Counted from the stretch's first letter, positions 17,365-26,955 are shown. The stretch: 64,000 nt of DNA from an uncultured Oscillospiraceae bacterium (GCA_900548305.1 URJZ01000007.1:7183-71182), one strand, 5' to 3'. The notes: generated by a model not told the origin, from the sequence alone. A program made the numbers and translations.

Positions 17365-19392
17365 TTAATTTTTCTTAGGTCTTATCATACTTTTACATCC
17401 CAAATAGGTTGCTAAGAAATATCCACCATATACTACTAACATAATGCCTGCTGTTACTAAGGACATGGTCAGAATACTTGTACCAGAACCAAACATCTGT
17501 ACCATGGTACTAGAGAATTGAATACCTACCACGGTATGGACAATAGCAAGCAGTAAAGGCATAGCAAAATAAATTGCAATTTGTGTAAAGAGTGCATGAT
17601 GAATCATTTTTGGATCTGCGCCTAATTTTCTAAGAAGGTTATAGCGTACTGTATTATCAGATGCTTCTGCAAGCTGCTGCAATGCGAGGATAGCTACGCA
17701 TGTGATTAAGAAAATTAAGCCAATATAAATTGCAATAAAGGATACAATAACGCTGGTTCCTACATTACTCTGATAAACGCCTTCTTTATCAATAATTGTA
17801 TAGCCATAATTTTCGTTATCAGTTCCGTAGTTTTGAATGCTTTTCACAATACTGTTTTGGAAGGCATTTGTAGCTTCCAGAGCATAATCGCTGTCGCTTT
17901 GCCTGTACAATACATTTAGTATATGCTCATTAGGTGTCAATCCATTAAATGCAGAATCAGGTAATATAATTGTTCCAGAGTCTATCAATGAATATTCTGT
18001 AGACAAAGTTTCTTGTAATAGTTTATGAATTCCCAACTGATATTCTTTACCGTTAAGAGTAATGGATTGATTGTTTTCCATGTGATAGTATGGTTCTACC
18101 AAATAACTGTTGCAATTGATAGCAAATTCATTGTCTTCAAGAGAAATTGGCTCTTTTCCTTGAGATTCCAAAACACGATTGTAATCGGAAAGCGACATGG
18201 CTCTCATAGGAGCGTGTTGTGCTGTATCAGGAACATCCAACAATATATTTGAAAAGTCAGACATGGTAAGCAAATTATTATATAATGCGATTTCAATATG
18301 ATGTTTAGAATATAGATCTAATTGCTGTTGTAACTGGAATGTTTCCGTTACTTTTTTATTTTCCGTAGATTGTGTTTGTGTATCATCTTGGTAGATAGAT
18401 TTGGAAATGGAGATATCATAAGGAGCAGCTGATTTTACTGCCTGAGAAGAAGCATGCGCAATACTGATACCTGCAGAAAACGTTACCATGGTGACAAACA
18501 GCATTAAGCAAATAAGGCCGATTGAAATAAACGCAGTATTAATTTTAGAACTGATTTGTCTGAAAATAAACATATTCAGACCTTTGTAGTAAAGTTTTTT
18601 GTTTGCTTTGATAATTCGCAGTAAAATACCTGAGAGAGAAAAGAAAAACAGTAGTGTACCAATACAACCGAGAATGATACAAGTTAAGAGTATGTTTATG
18701 TTTTCCCATCCTCTGGTTAAAACCAAATAGTATGCAACGGCAAAACAAGCAATAGATATGATAAATGCTATAATTGAAATCCAGATGTTTCTAACTTTAA
18801 ATGATTCATTTTTTCTACTTGCTTGAAGCAGGGTAATCAATTTATATTTTGAGATAGAAATGGTATTAAATATCATTACAACCAAAAAAATAATACCAAA
18901 ATACAAAAGTGTCTTATAGAATGCGCTCAATGAAAAGGTGAATCGGAAAGAAGATAAATCCATTTCGAAAATACCTGCTGTAATTGCAGATAATCCTTGT
19001 GAAGCAAAAATACCTACTGCTAATCCAATTCCCAAAGAGAAGATACCAATTAGCAAAGTTTCTATAATTAAGATACGCGAAATTTTTCCTTTATCCATGC
19101 CTAACAGCATGTAAATGCCCAATTCTTTTTTGCGTCGCTTCATTAAAAAGCGATTGGAGTAAACGACTAAAAAGCCTAAGATAAAGGAAATGAAAATGGA
19201 TACATAGCCAATGGCGGAAGTTAATAGCTGAATAATCTCTCTCTGATTTGAATTCAGAGAAGCCATCGCCTGCTGAGAATCCATGGAGTTAAATACGTAG
19301 AACAGACATACGCCAAACGTAAGCGTTAAAAAATAAATTGCATAGTCGCGTAAACTGCGCCTAACATTGTGAATGGCAAGTTTAAAAAACAT
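17365..19392 (-). CDS. bceB: BceB-type ABC transporter permease
   Basis: Permease of 675 aa with the BceB layout: ten helices, with the FtsX-like core split into an N-terminal part (four to six helices) and a C-terminal part (about residues 555-670). Between them lies a large extracellular domain of about 220 residues (roughly 325-540), the part that recognises peptide antibiotics such as bacitracin or lantibiotics. With BceA it frees lipid-II-cycle targets from the drug and also passes flux information to the histidine kinase. ATG 19392 is chosen because AGGAGGTGA ends 8 bases upstream; it overlaps the end of bceA by 11 bases, indicating translational coupling. Confidence 0.92.
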   Translation of the reverse strand: MFFKLAIHNVRRSLRDYAIYFLTLTFGVCLFYVFNSMDSQQAMASLNSNQREIIQLLTSAIGYVSIFISFILGFLVVYSNRFLMKRRKKELGIYMLLGMDKGKISRILIIETLLIGIFSLGIGLAVGIFASQGLSAITAGIFEMDLSSFRFTFSLSAFYKTLLYFGIIFLVVMIFNTISISKYKLITLLQASRKNESFKVRNIWISIIAFIISIACFAVAYYLVLTRGWENINILLTCIILGCIGTLLFFFSLSGILLRIIKANKKLYYKGLNMFIFRQISSKINTAFISIGLICLMLFVTMVTFSAGISIAHASSQAVKSAAPYDISISKSIYQDDTQTQSTENKKVTETFQLQQQLDLYSKHHIEIALYNNLLTMSDFSNILLDVPDTAQHAPMRAMSLSDYNRVLESQGKEPISLEDNEFAINCNSYLVEPYYHMENNQSITLNGKEYQLGIHKLLQETLSTEYSLIDSGTIILPDSAFNGLTPNEHILNVLYRQSDSDYALEATNAFQNSIVKSIQNYGTDNENYGYTIIDKEGVYQSNVGTSVIVSFIAIYIGLIFLITCVAILALQQLAEASDNTVRYNLLRKLGADPKMIHHALFTQIAIYFAMPLLLAIVHTVVGIQFSSTMVQMFGSGTSILTMSLVTAGIMLVVYGGYFLATYLGCKSMIRPKKN

Positions 19393-20149
19393 TGGAATTG
19401 TCACCTCCTAATAGTGTGACAACCGATATGATTTTATCAAAAAATTCTTTTCGAGTGCTGTTTCCACGAATCAATTCATTGAATATTTTACCGTCTTTAA
19501 TAAATAAAATGCGGTGACAATAGCTGGCTGTAAAAGCATCGTGCGTTACCATTAGAATGGTAGCGGATAAATCATGGTTTAATGTTTCAAAACTTTCCAA
19601 CAGCATACGAGCTGACTTGGAATCCAAAGCGCCGGTGGGTTCATCCGCCAAAATTAAAGAAGGCTGTGTAATAATTGCCCTTGCGCAGGCTACCCTTTGT
19701 TTTTGACCGCCGGATAATTGATAAGGATATTTTTTTAATATTTCTGAAATTCCCAATGCTTTGGCCACATAGTTTACTTTGGCTTCAATTTGTTTGACTG
19801 GAGTTTTAATAATGGTCAAAGCCAGAGCGATATTTTCGTATGCTGTTAAGGTATCCAGCAGGTTAAAATCTTGAAATACAAAACCAAGCTGTTCTCTTCG
19901 AAAGGCTGAAAGCTGTTTTGCTTTCATAGTGGTGATATTTTTACCATCTACATAAATATGTCCTGAAGTAACGGTATCAATAGTGGAAATACAATTGAGC
20001 AAGGTAGTTTTACCGCTGCCCGAAGCGCCCATGATGCCGACAAATTCTCCTTTATTGACAGAGAAACTGATATTATCTACGGCTTTGGTTATCATACCTT
20101 TGTTGCCGTAGTATTTTTCTATATTACTTACATTTAAAATGGGTTGCAT
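19382..20149 (-). CDS. bceA: BceA-type ABC transporter ATP-binding protein
   Basis: ATPase of 255 aa driving BceB. Walker A is GASGSGKTTLLN, the signature is LSGGQKQRVACARAI, Walker B is SLILADEPTGALD, and the H-loop is VTHDAF. Closest to the BceA/SalX/LolD group, which pairs with FtsX-like permeases. The gene is preceded by its own promoter region with a BceR-like operator (20185-20249) and is separated from bceS by a terminator. The sensor-regulator genes and transporter genes are therefore two transcripts, as in B. subtilis. Confidence 0.93.
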   Translation of the reverse strand: MQPILNVSNIEKYYGNKGMITKAVDNISFSVNKGEFVGIMGASGSGKTTLLNCISTIDTVTSGHIYVDGKNITTMKAKQLSAFRREQLGFVFQDFNLLDTLTAYENIALALTIIKTPVKQIEAKVNYVAKALGISEILKKYPYQLSGGQKQRVACARAIITQPSLILADEPTGALDSKSARMLLESFETLNHDLSATILMVTHDAFTASYCHRILFIKDGKIFNELIRGNSTRKEFFDKIISVVTLLGGDNSNVF

Positions 20150-20184
20150 AATTACTGTGGCTCCTTTTGTGATTTTGTAATTTT

Positions 20185-20249
20185 AGTATACACATTTTTC
20201 TGTATTGGTACCATGGATTTGGCTTACATCAACCTTACGAATTTGTAAG
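20185..20249 (-). promoter_or_regulatory. bceAB promoter with BceR-like operator
   Basis: On the - strand TATACT (20185-20190) is a good -10, without a good -35. About 45 bases further upstream lies the near-palindrome CTTACAAATTCGTAAG (20234-20249 on the + strand as its complement). It contains TTACA-N4-CGTAA, close to the published BceR site TNACA-N4-TGTAA. A weak -35 plus an upstream activator site fits a response-regulator-activated promoter. Confidence 0.65.
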
Positions 20250-20255
20250 ATTCCT

Positions 20256-20286
20256 AAAAATAAAAAATCAGCCTTGGCAGGCTGAT
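20256..20286 (-). terminator. terminator of bceRS
   Basis: ATCAGCC and GGCTGAT form a stem which, read on the - strand, is followed by TTTTTTATTTTTA just after the bceS stop. Confidence 0.85.
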
Positions 20287-20289
20287 GAC

Positions 20290-21309
20290 TCAATCTTCTA
20301 ATAAATGCATATTACCAACTGGAAACGTAATGGTAACAGTAGTACCTTGTCCCAAAACAGAATCCAGTGAAATGGAAAGCCCCAATTTTCCGCATAGTTT
20401 TTTGCATATAAATAATCCCATACCTGTAGATTTTGCAAAATTACGTCCGTTTTCTCCTGTAAATCCTTGTTCAAATACACGTCCGATGTCTTGTTCCGCA
20501 ATACCGTTTCCATTATCCTGTATCAGAAGTGAAACGTGCTGTGCTTCTTTTTCCGCAGTAAAAGTGAGGCGGAGAGGTCGTTTGGGAGATTGATATTTGA
20601 TTGCATTCAAAATCAGCTGACCCAATATAAATTGTACCCATTTACTGTCTGTAAACACTGTGACGTCTAACTGTTTCATTTCAATTGCCGTTTTATTTTC
20701 AATTAACTGTTTGGAATGTTGTTTTAAAGTGGTTGCTACCATGTCTTTTAAATTACATGACTTGATAGCATAATCTTTTTCTACATAATTGCTGCGAGCA
20801 TAATATAAAGACTGTTCCACAAAATTTTCAATATTTAAAATTTCTTCATACATACTTTGTGTAGCAGGTGTTTTATTATTTTCGTAGACCAAAGATGCCG
20901 AGGCAATGGGTGTTTTAATTTCATGTACCCATGTTTCGATATATTCTCTATATTCTTTGGAATGGTTTCTGTAAACAGATACTTCATCTGCCATGGATTT
21001 ATTGCATTGATACAGCACTTCGCATAAGATGTCTCCTTCCGCAAAATGTGGGGGATCCAGCAGTTCGTGAAGCAAATACTTCTTATCTAGTGTTTCTAAA
21101 TTATGCATTACATTATCATAGAATTTTTTCTTACGTATAAAATCTATCAAAATAGCAATCAATAAAAACATCCATACCAGCAGATTGATAAAAAGAATTC
21201 CTTCGCCGGAAAGCCGCATAATTAATAATAAGCAGCTGATTAATAACATTGCAAAAAAGAGACAGAGAAACAGTATCCAGTGATCTTTTAAATATTGACG
21301 GAATCTCAT
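20290..21309 (-). CDS. bceS: BceS-type intramembrane-sensing histidine kinase
   Basis: Sensor kinase of 339 aa. Two N-terminal helices (about residues 12-32 and 38-57) have almost no extracellular loop. This is the hallmark of intramembrane-sensing kinases, which detect the activity of BceAB rather than the drug. Phospho-acceptor His129 sits in WVHEIKTPIAS, and the ATP-binding domain shows LILNAIKYQS, DNGNGI and STGMGLFICKKL. Its start overlaps the bceR stop by 4 bases. Confidence 0.93.
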   Translation of the reverse strand: MRFRQYLKDHWILFLCLFFAMLLISCLLLIMRLSGEGILFINLLVWMFLLIAILIDFIRKKKFYDNVMHNLETLDKKYLLHELLDPPHFAEGDILCEVLYQCNKSMADEVSVYRNHSKEYREYIETWVHEIKTPIASASLVYENNKTPATQSMYEEILNIENFVEQSLYYARSNYVEKDYAIKSCNLKDMVATTLKQHSKQLIENKTAIEMKQLDVTVFTDSKWVQFILGQLILNAIKYQSPKRPLRLTFTAEKEAQHVSLLIQDNGNGIAEQDIGRVFEQGFTGENGRNFAKSTGMGLFICKKLCGKLGLSISLDSVLGQGTTVTITFPVGNMHLLED

Positions 21310-21971
21310 ACAATATACCCCATACCACGTTTGGTTTTTAAGTAGTTTGTTACACCAATGCTTTCTAATTTTTTACGCAGACGATTGATATTCACTGTGA
21401 GTGTATTGTCATCAATAAATTCATCCGTCTGCCATAATGCATTGATGAGTTCATCTCTGGATTGGATGGTACCTTTATTTTGCATCAATAAATGTAGAAT
21501 TTTTAATTCATTTTTTGTAAGCTCTGCAGTTTGACCATTGGCTGTGATGGTACTGTCTGATAGCGACAGTATAACGCCGTTGTGTTCCAATTGAGATTCA
21601 TGGTCTGTTTGATAGCTTCTTTTTAATAATGCGGCAATACGTGCCAATAATATCTGGGTGTGGTACGGTTTTGTGATAAAATCATCTGCACCCAAATTCA
21701 TACTCATAAGCTCATCCACATCACTGTTGCGGCTGGTAACAATGATAATAGGTATTTGGGAATGACTGCGTATTTCTCGACAAATATGATAACCGTCAAA
21801 ATGCGGCAGGTTGATGTCCAATAATATCAGATGAGGAGAGGCAGCTTCGATTGCAGATAGAACAGAAGTAAAATCGTCTGATGTAATACATTCATAGCCA
21901 TATTTTTCTAATAATGTTTTTAGTTCTGTACGTATTGTCAGCTCGTCTTCCACAATAAATATTTTAAACAT
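21306..21971 (-). CDS. bceR: BceR-type response regulator (OmpR family)
   Basis: Response regulator of 221 aa with a receiver domain (acidic pocket in VEDE, phospho-Asp52 in LLDINLP, conserved Lys in ITKPYH) and a C-terminal winged-helix DNA-binding domain (LTKNELKILHLL, IDDNTLTVNINRLRKKLE). It should be phosphorylated by the kinase encoded just downstream and activate the bceAB promoter, where a matching operator is visible. First gene of the unit; the cognate promoter is not obvious. Confidence 0.93.
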   Translation of the reverse strand: MFKIFIVEDELTIRTELKTLLEKYGYECITSDDFTSVLSAIEAASPHLILLDINLPHFDGYHICREIRSHSQIPIIIVTSRNSDVDELMSMNLGADDFITKPYHTQILLARIAALLKRSYQTDHESQLEHNGVILSLSDSTITANGQTAELTKNELKILHLLMQNKGTIQSRDELINALWQTDEFIDDNTLTVNINRLRKKLESIGVTNYLKTKRGMGYIV

Positions 21972-22114
21972 CTTATTGCCAGCCTCTCTATTTATAAATC
22001 ATATTTTTATTTATATGTATCATAGCAATATTTATAGGAAATCGCAAGGCGGAATTTGACATTCGCTATGGCTTTATTGTATCATCAAGATATTGAAGAA
22101 TAGGGGGATATTCT

Positions 22115-23581
22115 ATGCGTTTAGCTGAATTATTAGCCGATATTTCTTATACAGCAACCAACTTTCAAGATGTGACTGTTACTGATTTGGTGTATGACTC
22201 ACGTAAGGTTGTAAAAGGTTGTGCTTTTATCTGTTTAAAGGGTGCTGCCGTAGACGGTCACACTTTTGCACAGCAGGCAGCCGAACATGGAGCAGCTGTA
22301 TTAATTGTACAGGATGATATTAATGTAACATATGAAATTCCTATTATTAAGGTATCTCATACGCGTCAAGCCTTGGCGATGATGTCGGCTGCATTTTTTC
22401 ATCATCCGGCAAAAGAAATCCCTGTGATTGGTTTGACGGGAACAAAGGGGAAAACCACGACAGCATATATGATTCGCTCTATTTTGGAAGAAGCAGGCTA
22501 TTCCACAGGTTTAATCGGCACCGTAGGTGTCTTAATCGGAGAAACCGTGTACCCTACCAGTAATACTACCCCTGAATCTTACGAAATGCAGAAATATTTA
22601 AGAAAAATGGTAGATATGGGGTGCAAAGCTGCAGTGGTAGAAGCGTCTTCCATTGGATTAAGAGAATTTCGCACAGCAGGTATGACGTTTGAAGTAGGCG
22701 TATTTACAAATTTTTCAGAAGATCATATTGGCGGTGTAGAGCACAAAGATATGGAAGAGTATTTGCAATGTAAGAAAATGTTATTTAAACAATGTCGTTT
22801 TGGGGCAGTCAATTGCGATGATGCGGTATGGAAAAGAATGACAGAAGACAATACCTGTGAAAATATTGCTACATTCGGATTTTCGGATATAGCGGATTAT
22901 CATGCAAGTAAGGAACATTTAATCAGTAAACCCGGTTATTTGGGCGTTCATTTCCAATTGGATGGAAAATGTGATTTACAGGTAGATGTGGCGATTCCCG
23001 GTAAATTCAGTGTATACAACGCTTTAGCCGCAATTACGGCATGTTCTTATTTTCCTGTCAAACAGGAACACATTTTGAAAGGTTTGGATACCGTAAAAGT
23101 AAAAGGCAGAGTAGAAATGGTACCTGTAGACGGTCCTTATACATTATTAATTGATTATGCTCATAATGCGGTTAGTATGGAAAGTATGTTAAAAACATTA
23201 AAAGAATATCATCCTAACCGTATTATTTGCATGTTTGGTGCAGGGGGAAACCGCTCTAAATCAAGACGATTTGAAGTAGGGGAAGTTTGTGGTCAACTGG
23301 CAGATTTATCAGTTGTAACAGCCGACAATTCGCGTTTTGAACCGGTAATGGATATCATCGAGGATATTAAAGTCGGTCTTGAAAAATCAAATGGAGCGTA
23401 TGTGGTGGTTCCGGATAGGAAAGAAGCCATTGCATATTGTATGCAGCATGCACAGCAGGGAGATATTGTTGTGTTAGCCGGAAAGGGCCACGAAGATTAC
23501 CAGGAGATAGAGGGTGTAAAATACCCCTTTGATGAACATGAGATTGTAAAAGAGTTGAATCTTAGTATGAGAAATGCGTAA
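22115..23581 (+). CDS. murE: UDP-N-acetylmuramyl-tripeptide synthetase
   Basis: ATP-dependent ligase adding the third stem-peptide residue to UDP-MurNAc-dipeptide (488 aa). P-loop GLTGTKGKTTTAYMI at about residue 107; substrate stretches TSNTTPES and EASSIGL; and the C-terminal ligase domain with DYAHNAVSMESML and FGAGGNRSKSRR. The amino-acid specificity loop reads VVTADNSRFEP where meso-diaminopimelate enzymes have DNPR. The Arg is kept but Pro is Ser, so the added residue (mDAP most likely, given the Arg) is not certain. Followed after 26 bases by murF. Confidence 0.93.
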   Translation: MRLAELLADISYTATNFQDVTVTDLVYDSRKVVKGCAFICLKGAAVDGHTFAQQAAEHGAAVLIVQDDINVTYEIPIIKVSHTRQALAMMSAAFFHHPAKEIPVIGLTGTKGKTTTAYMIRSILEEAGYSTGLIGTVGVLIGETVYPTSNTTPESYEMQKYLRKMVDMGCKAAVVEASSIGLREFRTAGMTFEVGVFTNFSEDHIGGVEHKDMEEYLQCKKMLFKQCRFGAVNCDDAVWKRMTEDNTCENIATFGFSDIADYHASKEHLISKPGYLGVHFQLDGKCDLQVDVAIPGKFSVYNALAAITACSYFPVKQEHILKGLDTVKVKGRVEMVPVDGPYTLLIDYAHNAVSMESMLKTLKEYHPNRIICMFGAGGNRSKSRRFEVGEVCGQLADLSVVTADNSRFEPVMDIIEDIKVGLEKSNGAYVVVPDRKEAIAYCMQHAQQGDIVVLAGKGHEDYQEIEGVKYPFDEHEIVKELNLSMRNA

Positions 23582-23607
23582 TTTGGACGTGAAAGAAGGA
23601 ACAGAAT

Positions 23608-24978
23608 ATGCAAATGCTTGTAAAAGATATAGTAAAAGCATGTAACGGAGTTTTGTTATGTGGAGATCCTGAAACCGTAGTTACCTCTGTTGAAACCGAT
23701 AGCAGATTAATAGAACCCGGAGCTTTGTTTGTACCAATTATAGGTCAAAAAACGGATGCGCACCAATATATTCAGCAAACATTTGATAAAGGAGCAGTAG
23801 CTACTTTATCACAAGAGCATACATCTATGGAGGATTCTACCCATTGTTGGATTTATGTGGAGCAAACACAAGATGCGCTGCAGAGAATTGCCACTGCTTA
23901 TCGCAACCAATTTCAAGTTCCGGTGGTAGGTGTAACGGGGAGCGTTGGAAAAACCAGTACACGAGAAATGATTGCTTTGGCACTGTCAGCTGAAAAAAAT
24001 GTAATGCAGACCAAAGGCAATTCCAACAGTCAGATTGGATTGCCTCTAACCATGTTTCAGTTTGAAAAAGAGCATACAGCCGCTGTGATTGAAATGGGTA
24101 TCAGTGAATTTGGAGAAATGGAACGTTTGGTACATATTGCACAGCCCAATTACGCGGTGATAACCAATATTGGTATTGCACATATCGAGCAGCTGAAAAC
24201 CAGAGAAAATATTATGCATGAAAAATTAAAAATTGCGGATGCATTTGATGAATATTCTATTCTGTTTTTAAACGGCGATGACGAGATGCTGGCAAGTATT
24301 TGCGAAACAACAACATTACCTGTTGTATATTACGGTACACAACCTTGGTGTACCTATCGTGCCGAAGATATACAAACAGATGGTATGAAAACAACATTTA
24401 CAGTACATACTCCGACTTATATTTCTAAAGTCACTTTGCCGGTTTTGGGCATGCATAATGTATTAAATGCATTATCTGCAATTGCTGTCGCACAAACTAT
24501 GAGGTTGAATTTAGATAAAGTAGTGGAAAAACTAAGTGAATATCAGCCGCCTGAAATGCGACAAACGGTTTATCATGTAGATGATATTACTGTAATTGAT
24601 GATTCTTACAATGCCAGTCCCGATTCTGTGAAAAGCGGAATTGATGTACTTTGCAGTTTACCCAATCAAGGGAAAAAAATAGCTGTTTTGGCGGATATGA
24701 TGGAATTGGGAGATATGAGCGAACAAGCACATTTTGATACAGGAGTTGCCGTAGGAAGTACATTAACGGATGTATTAATTACAGTTGGCCCAAGAGCGGT
24801 GAAAATTGCAGAAGGAGCAGTTTCTGTGAAGCCTAACATGACAGTGGTAATGTGTGAAGATAATCAGGAAGCCATACGTGTTTTAAAAGAAATTGTAAAA
24901 AAAGAAGATGCTATGATGATAAAAGGTTCTCGCAGTATGAAAACCGATGAAATTGTAAAAGTGTTTCTTAAAAACTAA
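23608..24978 (+). CDS. murF: UDP-MurNAc-tripeptide--D-Ala-D-Ala ligase
   Basis: Adds D-Ala-D-Ala to complete the cytoplasmic UDP-MurNAc-pentapeptide (456 aa). The N-terminal substrate domain has VETDSRLIEPGALFVP, the central ATPase has GVTGSVGKTSTREMIA, followed by KGNSNSQIGLP, and EMGISEFGEM. The C-terminal domain carries DDSYNASPDSVKSGI and VLADMMELG. Ribosome-binding site AAGGAA 8 bases upstream. murE and murF form a two-gene unit closed by a double terminator; mraY and murD are not next to it. Confidence 0.95.
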   Translation: MQMLVKDIVKACNGVLLCGDPETVVTSVETDSRLIEPGALFVPIIGQKTDAHQYIQQTFDKGAVATLSQEHTSMEDSTHCWIYVEQTQDALQRIATAYRNQFQVPVVGVTGSVGKTSTREMIALALSAEKNVMQTKGNSNSQIGLPLTMFQFEKEHTAAVIEMGISEFGEMERLVHIAQPNYAVITNIGIAHIEQLKTRENIMHEKLKIADAFDEYSILFLNGDDEMLASICETTTLPVVYYGTQPWCTYRAEDIQTDGMKTTFTVHTPTYISKVTLPVLGMHNVLNALSAIAVAQTMRLNLDKVVEKLSEYQPPEMRQTVYHVDDITVIDDSYNASPDSVKSGIDVLCSLPNQGKKIAVLADMMELGDMSEQAHFDTGVAVGSTLTDVLITVGPRAVKIAEGAVSVKPNMTVVMCEDNQEAIRVLKEIVKKEDAMMIKGSRSMKTDEIVKVFLKN

Positions 24979-25045
24979 AAAGCATTCCTGTTTTATGGAA
25001 TACTTTTTTGGAATGTCAAAAAAGCTGCAAATTTTGCAGCTTTTT
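24978..25045 (+). terminator. tandem terminators after murF
   Basis: First hairpin AAAAGCATTCC/GGAATACTTTT (one mismatch) with a T tract; second, a perfect AAAAAGCTGCAAA/TTTGCAGCTTTTT hairpin at 25018-25045. Confidence 0.8.
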
Positions 25046-25545
25046 GTTGTTTATTGGTAAAGTGTTTTGAGAAATATTTTATGAAACATATATCGCTCTT
25101 CTATGACATATTGTACAATATATAAAGGAATTATAAAAAAGAGGATTAGGCTAAGAGTAAAATTTTTATGATATCAATTCTGAAAAAGTGGATTATTGTA
25201 AGGGGAGATGATTGTGGTTTTGTCATTTGAAGCACATTTAGAAAAAGGACTTCAACTAAGCGGTTACAACTAATTGGCTAAACTTACAGTGCGATATTTT
25301 GGTTGTTTTTCTTTCGTGATTATTTACTTGTACTTCACAAAAAATGGCACAAAACATATTATTTTACTATAGTATAGAGTATATTCGATAATTTTTTGAA
25401 AAGTATGACGGAATTATGAATGAATTGGTATGAATTCGCTAATCTGTTGTGATTTGTGCACAGTTAGATGTGTTTTTTATAGGTGAAATTATAAATTATG
25501 CTGATAGTTTGTTTCTTTTTTATGTATAATATTTAATATTTACTC
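25046..25545. other. gene-poor interval before the urea transporter
   Basis: AT-rich, no convincing gene. One 21-codon frame (ATG 25208 to TAA 25273, or GTG 25214 with AGGGGAG 6 bases upstream) encodes a short peptide ending LEKGLQLSGYN. The good ribosome-binding site makes it worth noting, but nothing else supports it. Confidence 0.4.
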
Positions 25546-25574
25546 TTGACAAATACGTATTTTTTTTATAAAAT
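25546..25574 (+). promoter_or_regulatory. sigma-A promoter of the urea transporter
   Basis: TTGACA at 25546-25551 and TAAAAT at 25569-25574 with a 17-base spacer, about 180 bases before the start codon. Confidence 0.7.
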
Positions 25575-25576
25575 AA

Positions 25577-25637
25577 GTTATAAATTATAACGGTTGTTAT
25601 AAATTTATAATGATTACAGTGTTAAGCATAACACTGT
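25577..25637 (+). promoter_or_regulatory. two-hairpin leader of the urea transporter
   Basis: Two stem-loops lie directly after the promoter. The first is an AT-rich stem built from TTATAAATTATAAC and GTTATAAATTTATAA around GGTT, with a one-base bulge. The second is a perfect 9-bp stem ACAGTGTTA/TAACACTGT around AGCA (25616-25637). Neither is followed by a T tract, so they are leader structures rather than terminators. No known riboswitch class was recognised. Confidence 0.5.
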
Positions 25638-25755
25638 GACAAAAAGAGGTTGATTTGAAAAATACAGAAGGGAGGACCGATTGATATATTGAGTTTAAAT
25701 CAACAAAAGCAAACCGACAATAGTTAGTTTGAAAAAGACTTAGGGGGAGAGAAAA

Positions 25756-26847
25756 ATGGGCATTGATATTAAATCATTACCAAAACCAATTAGAGCTTTC
25801 TTTAATGGTATTGGACAGGTGGTTTTCATTGAAAACGTTATCGCAGGATTTTTAATTTTCATATCATTCTTTATCGCTGGCCTTGAAATGAATGGTTGGG
25901 ATTTTGGTAACTGGTATAGCTGGAGAATTATGGTATTCGCATTTATCGGCGTAAACCTTGCTAACCTTGTTGCATATCTCATGGGTGCTGACAGAGATGC
26001 AATTACTTCAGGTCTATTCGGCTTCTGTCCGAACCTGATTGCTATCGGCGCATGTACATTTACAGCATCTGCTGATGCTCACGGTAACTGGTGGTCTGCA
26101 TGGATCATGTTGATTGTAGGATGCATTTTGTGCGTTCCATTGCAAATGTTCATCAACAGATTTACAAATCACTTTGGTTTACCTGGTTTTACATTCCCAT
26201 TCATCGTTATGGTTTGGTTCTTCACAGCAATCAGCTTCCAAACAGACCTATTGGCTGTTGGTAACGACCCAGTGTTAAGAACAGGTATGAACACATTCTT
26301 AGAGAATGGTCTAACCGGTAACGGTGGCAGCTGGATGACTGGCTTTGACTGGAACTCCATGGGATGGGATTGGGGCGCTATGACTCCAAGCCACTGGGGA
26401 CTATTTGCAATCAATGCATTTGAAGAGATTTATGTTGCAGACGGCTTTATTGCTTCCTTGATTGTTATCGCAGCATATTTCTGGTATAAATGGGATTTTG
26501 CACTAAAAGCTTTGCTTGCTACAGGATTTGCTATTGGTATGGGTCTACTATTTGGCGCAGATATGGGTCAAATGGGTCTTGCTCTTTATGGTTACAGCTC
26601 CATTCTTACTGTTGGCGCTTTGGATACCTTCTGCAAGAGCAGAATCAACTCCGGAAGATACTGGTTCTTGTTCTTCCTTGGTTTGGTTATGACCAGCCTT
26701 ATCAACTTCGGTGCACAAACCATCTTGGGTGCCTTCGGTATGCCAAGCTGCACAATCGCATTCGTACTAGCAGGTTGGTTCATCCTAATCGTAGAACGTG
26801 TTATGATTGAACAAGCTGAGAAAAAAGCTCTAAACAAAAACGCTTAA
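25756..26847 (+). CDS. urea transporter (UT family)
   Basis: Integral membrane protein of 363 aa with about ten helices in two homologous halves, rich in Gly, Trp and Phe. The first half contains SGLFGFCPNLIAIGACTFTA and the pattern FGLPGFTFPFIVMVWFF. The second half repeats it with ADMGQMGLALYGYSSILTVGAL and GMPSCTIAFVLAGWF. This matches the urea channel family (passive urea permeation). Codon use differs from its neighbours (many AAC, TTC, GGT, CTA), suggesting high expression. No urease, urea amidolyase or arginase gene is in the window, so the use of urea cannot be seen. The ribosome-binding site AGGGGGAG is close to the start. Confidence 0.85.
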   Translation: MGIDIKSLPKPIRAFFNGIGQVVFIENVIAGFLIFISFFIAGLEMNGWDFGNWYSWRIMVFAFIGVNLANLVAYLMGADRDAITSGLFGFCPNLIAIGACTFTASADAHGNWWSAWIMLIVGCILCVPLQMFINRFTNHFGLPGFTFPFIVMVWFFTAISFQTDLLAVGNDPVLRTGMNTFLENGLTGNGGSWMTGFDWNSMGWDWGAMTPSHWGLFAINAFEEIYVADGFIASLIVIAAYFWYKWDFALKALLATGFAIGMGLLFGADMGQMGLALYGYSSILTVGALDTFCKSRINSGRYWFLFFLGLVMTSLINFGAQTILGAFGMPSCTIAFVLAGWFILIVERVMIEQAEKKALNKNA

Positions 26848-26955
26848 TGTTTTGTTAACTTGAAAGTATTAATGAAAAAGCGAAATTAAAATAATTGTGT
26901 TTTCATATTACGTAAACAGTTTTGTTTATTGAAAAATCGAAACAATATGCATCAT

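Noticed and set aside
25577..25637. Leader hairpins of the urea transporter as a guanidine or other known riboswitch
   Set aside because: Loops do not match the ACGR tetraloops of guanidine-II and no other class was recognised.
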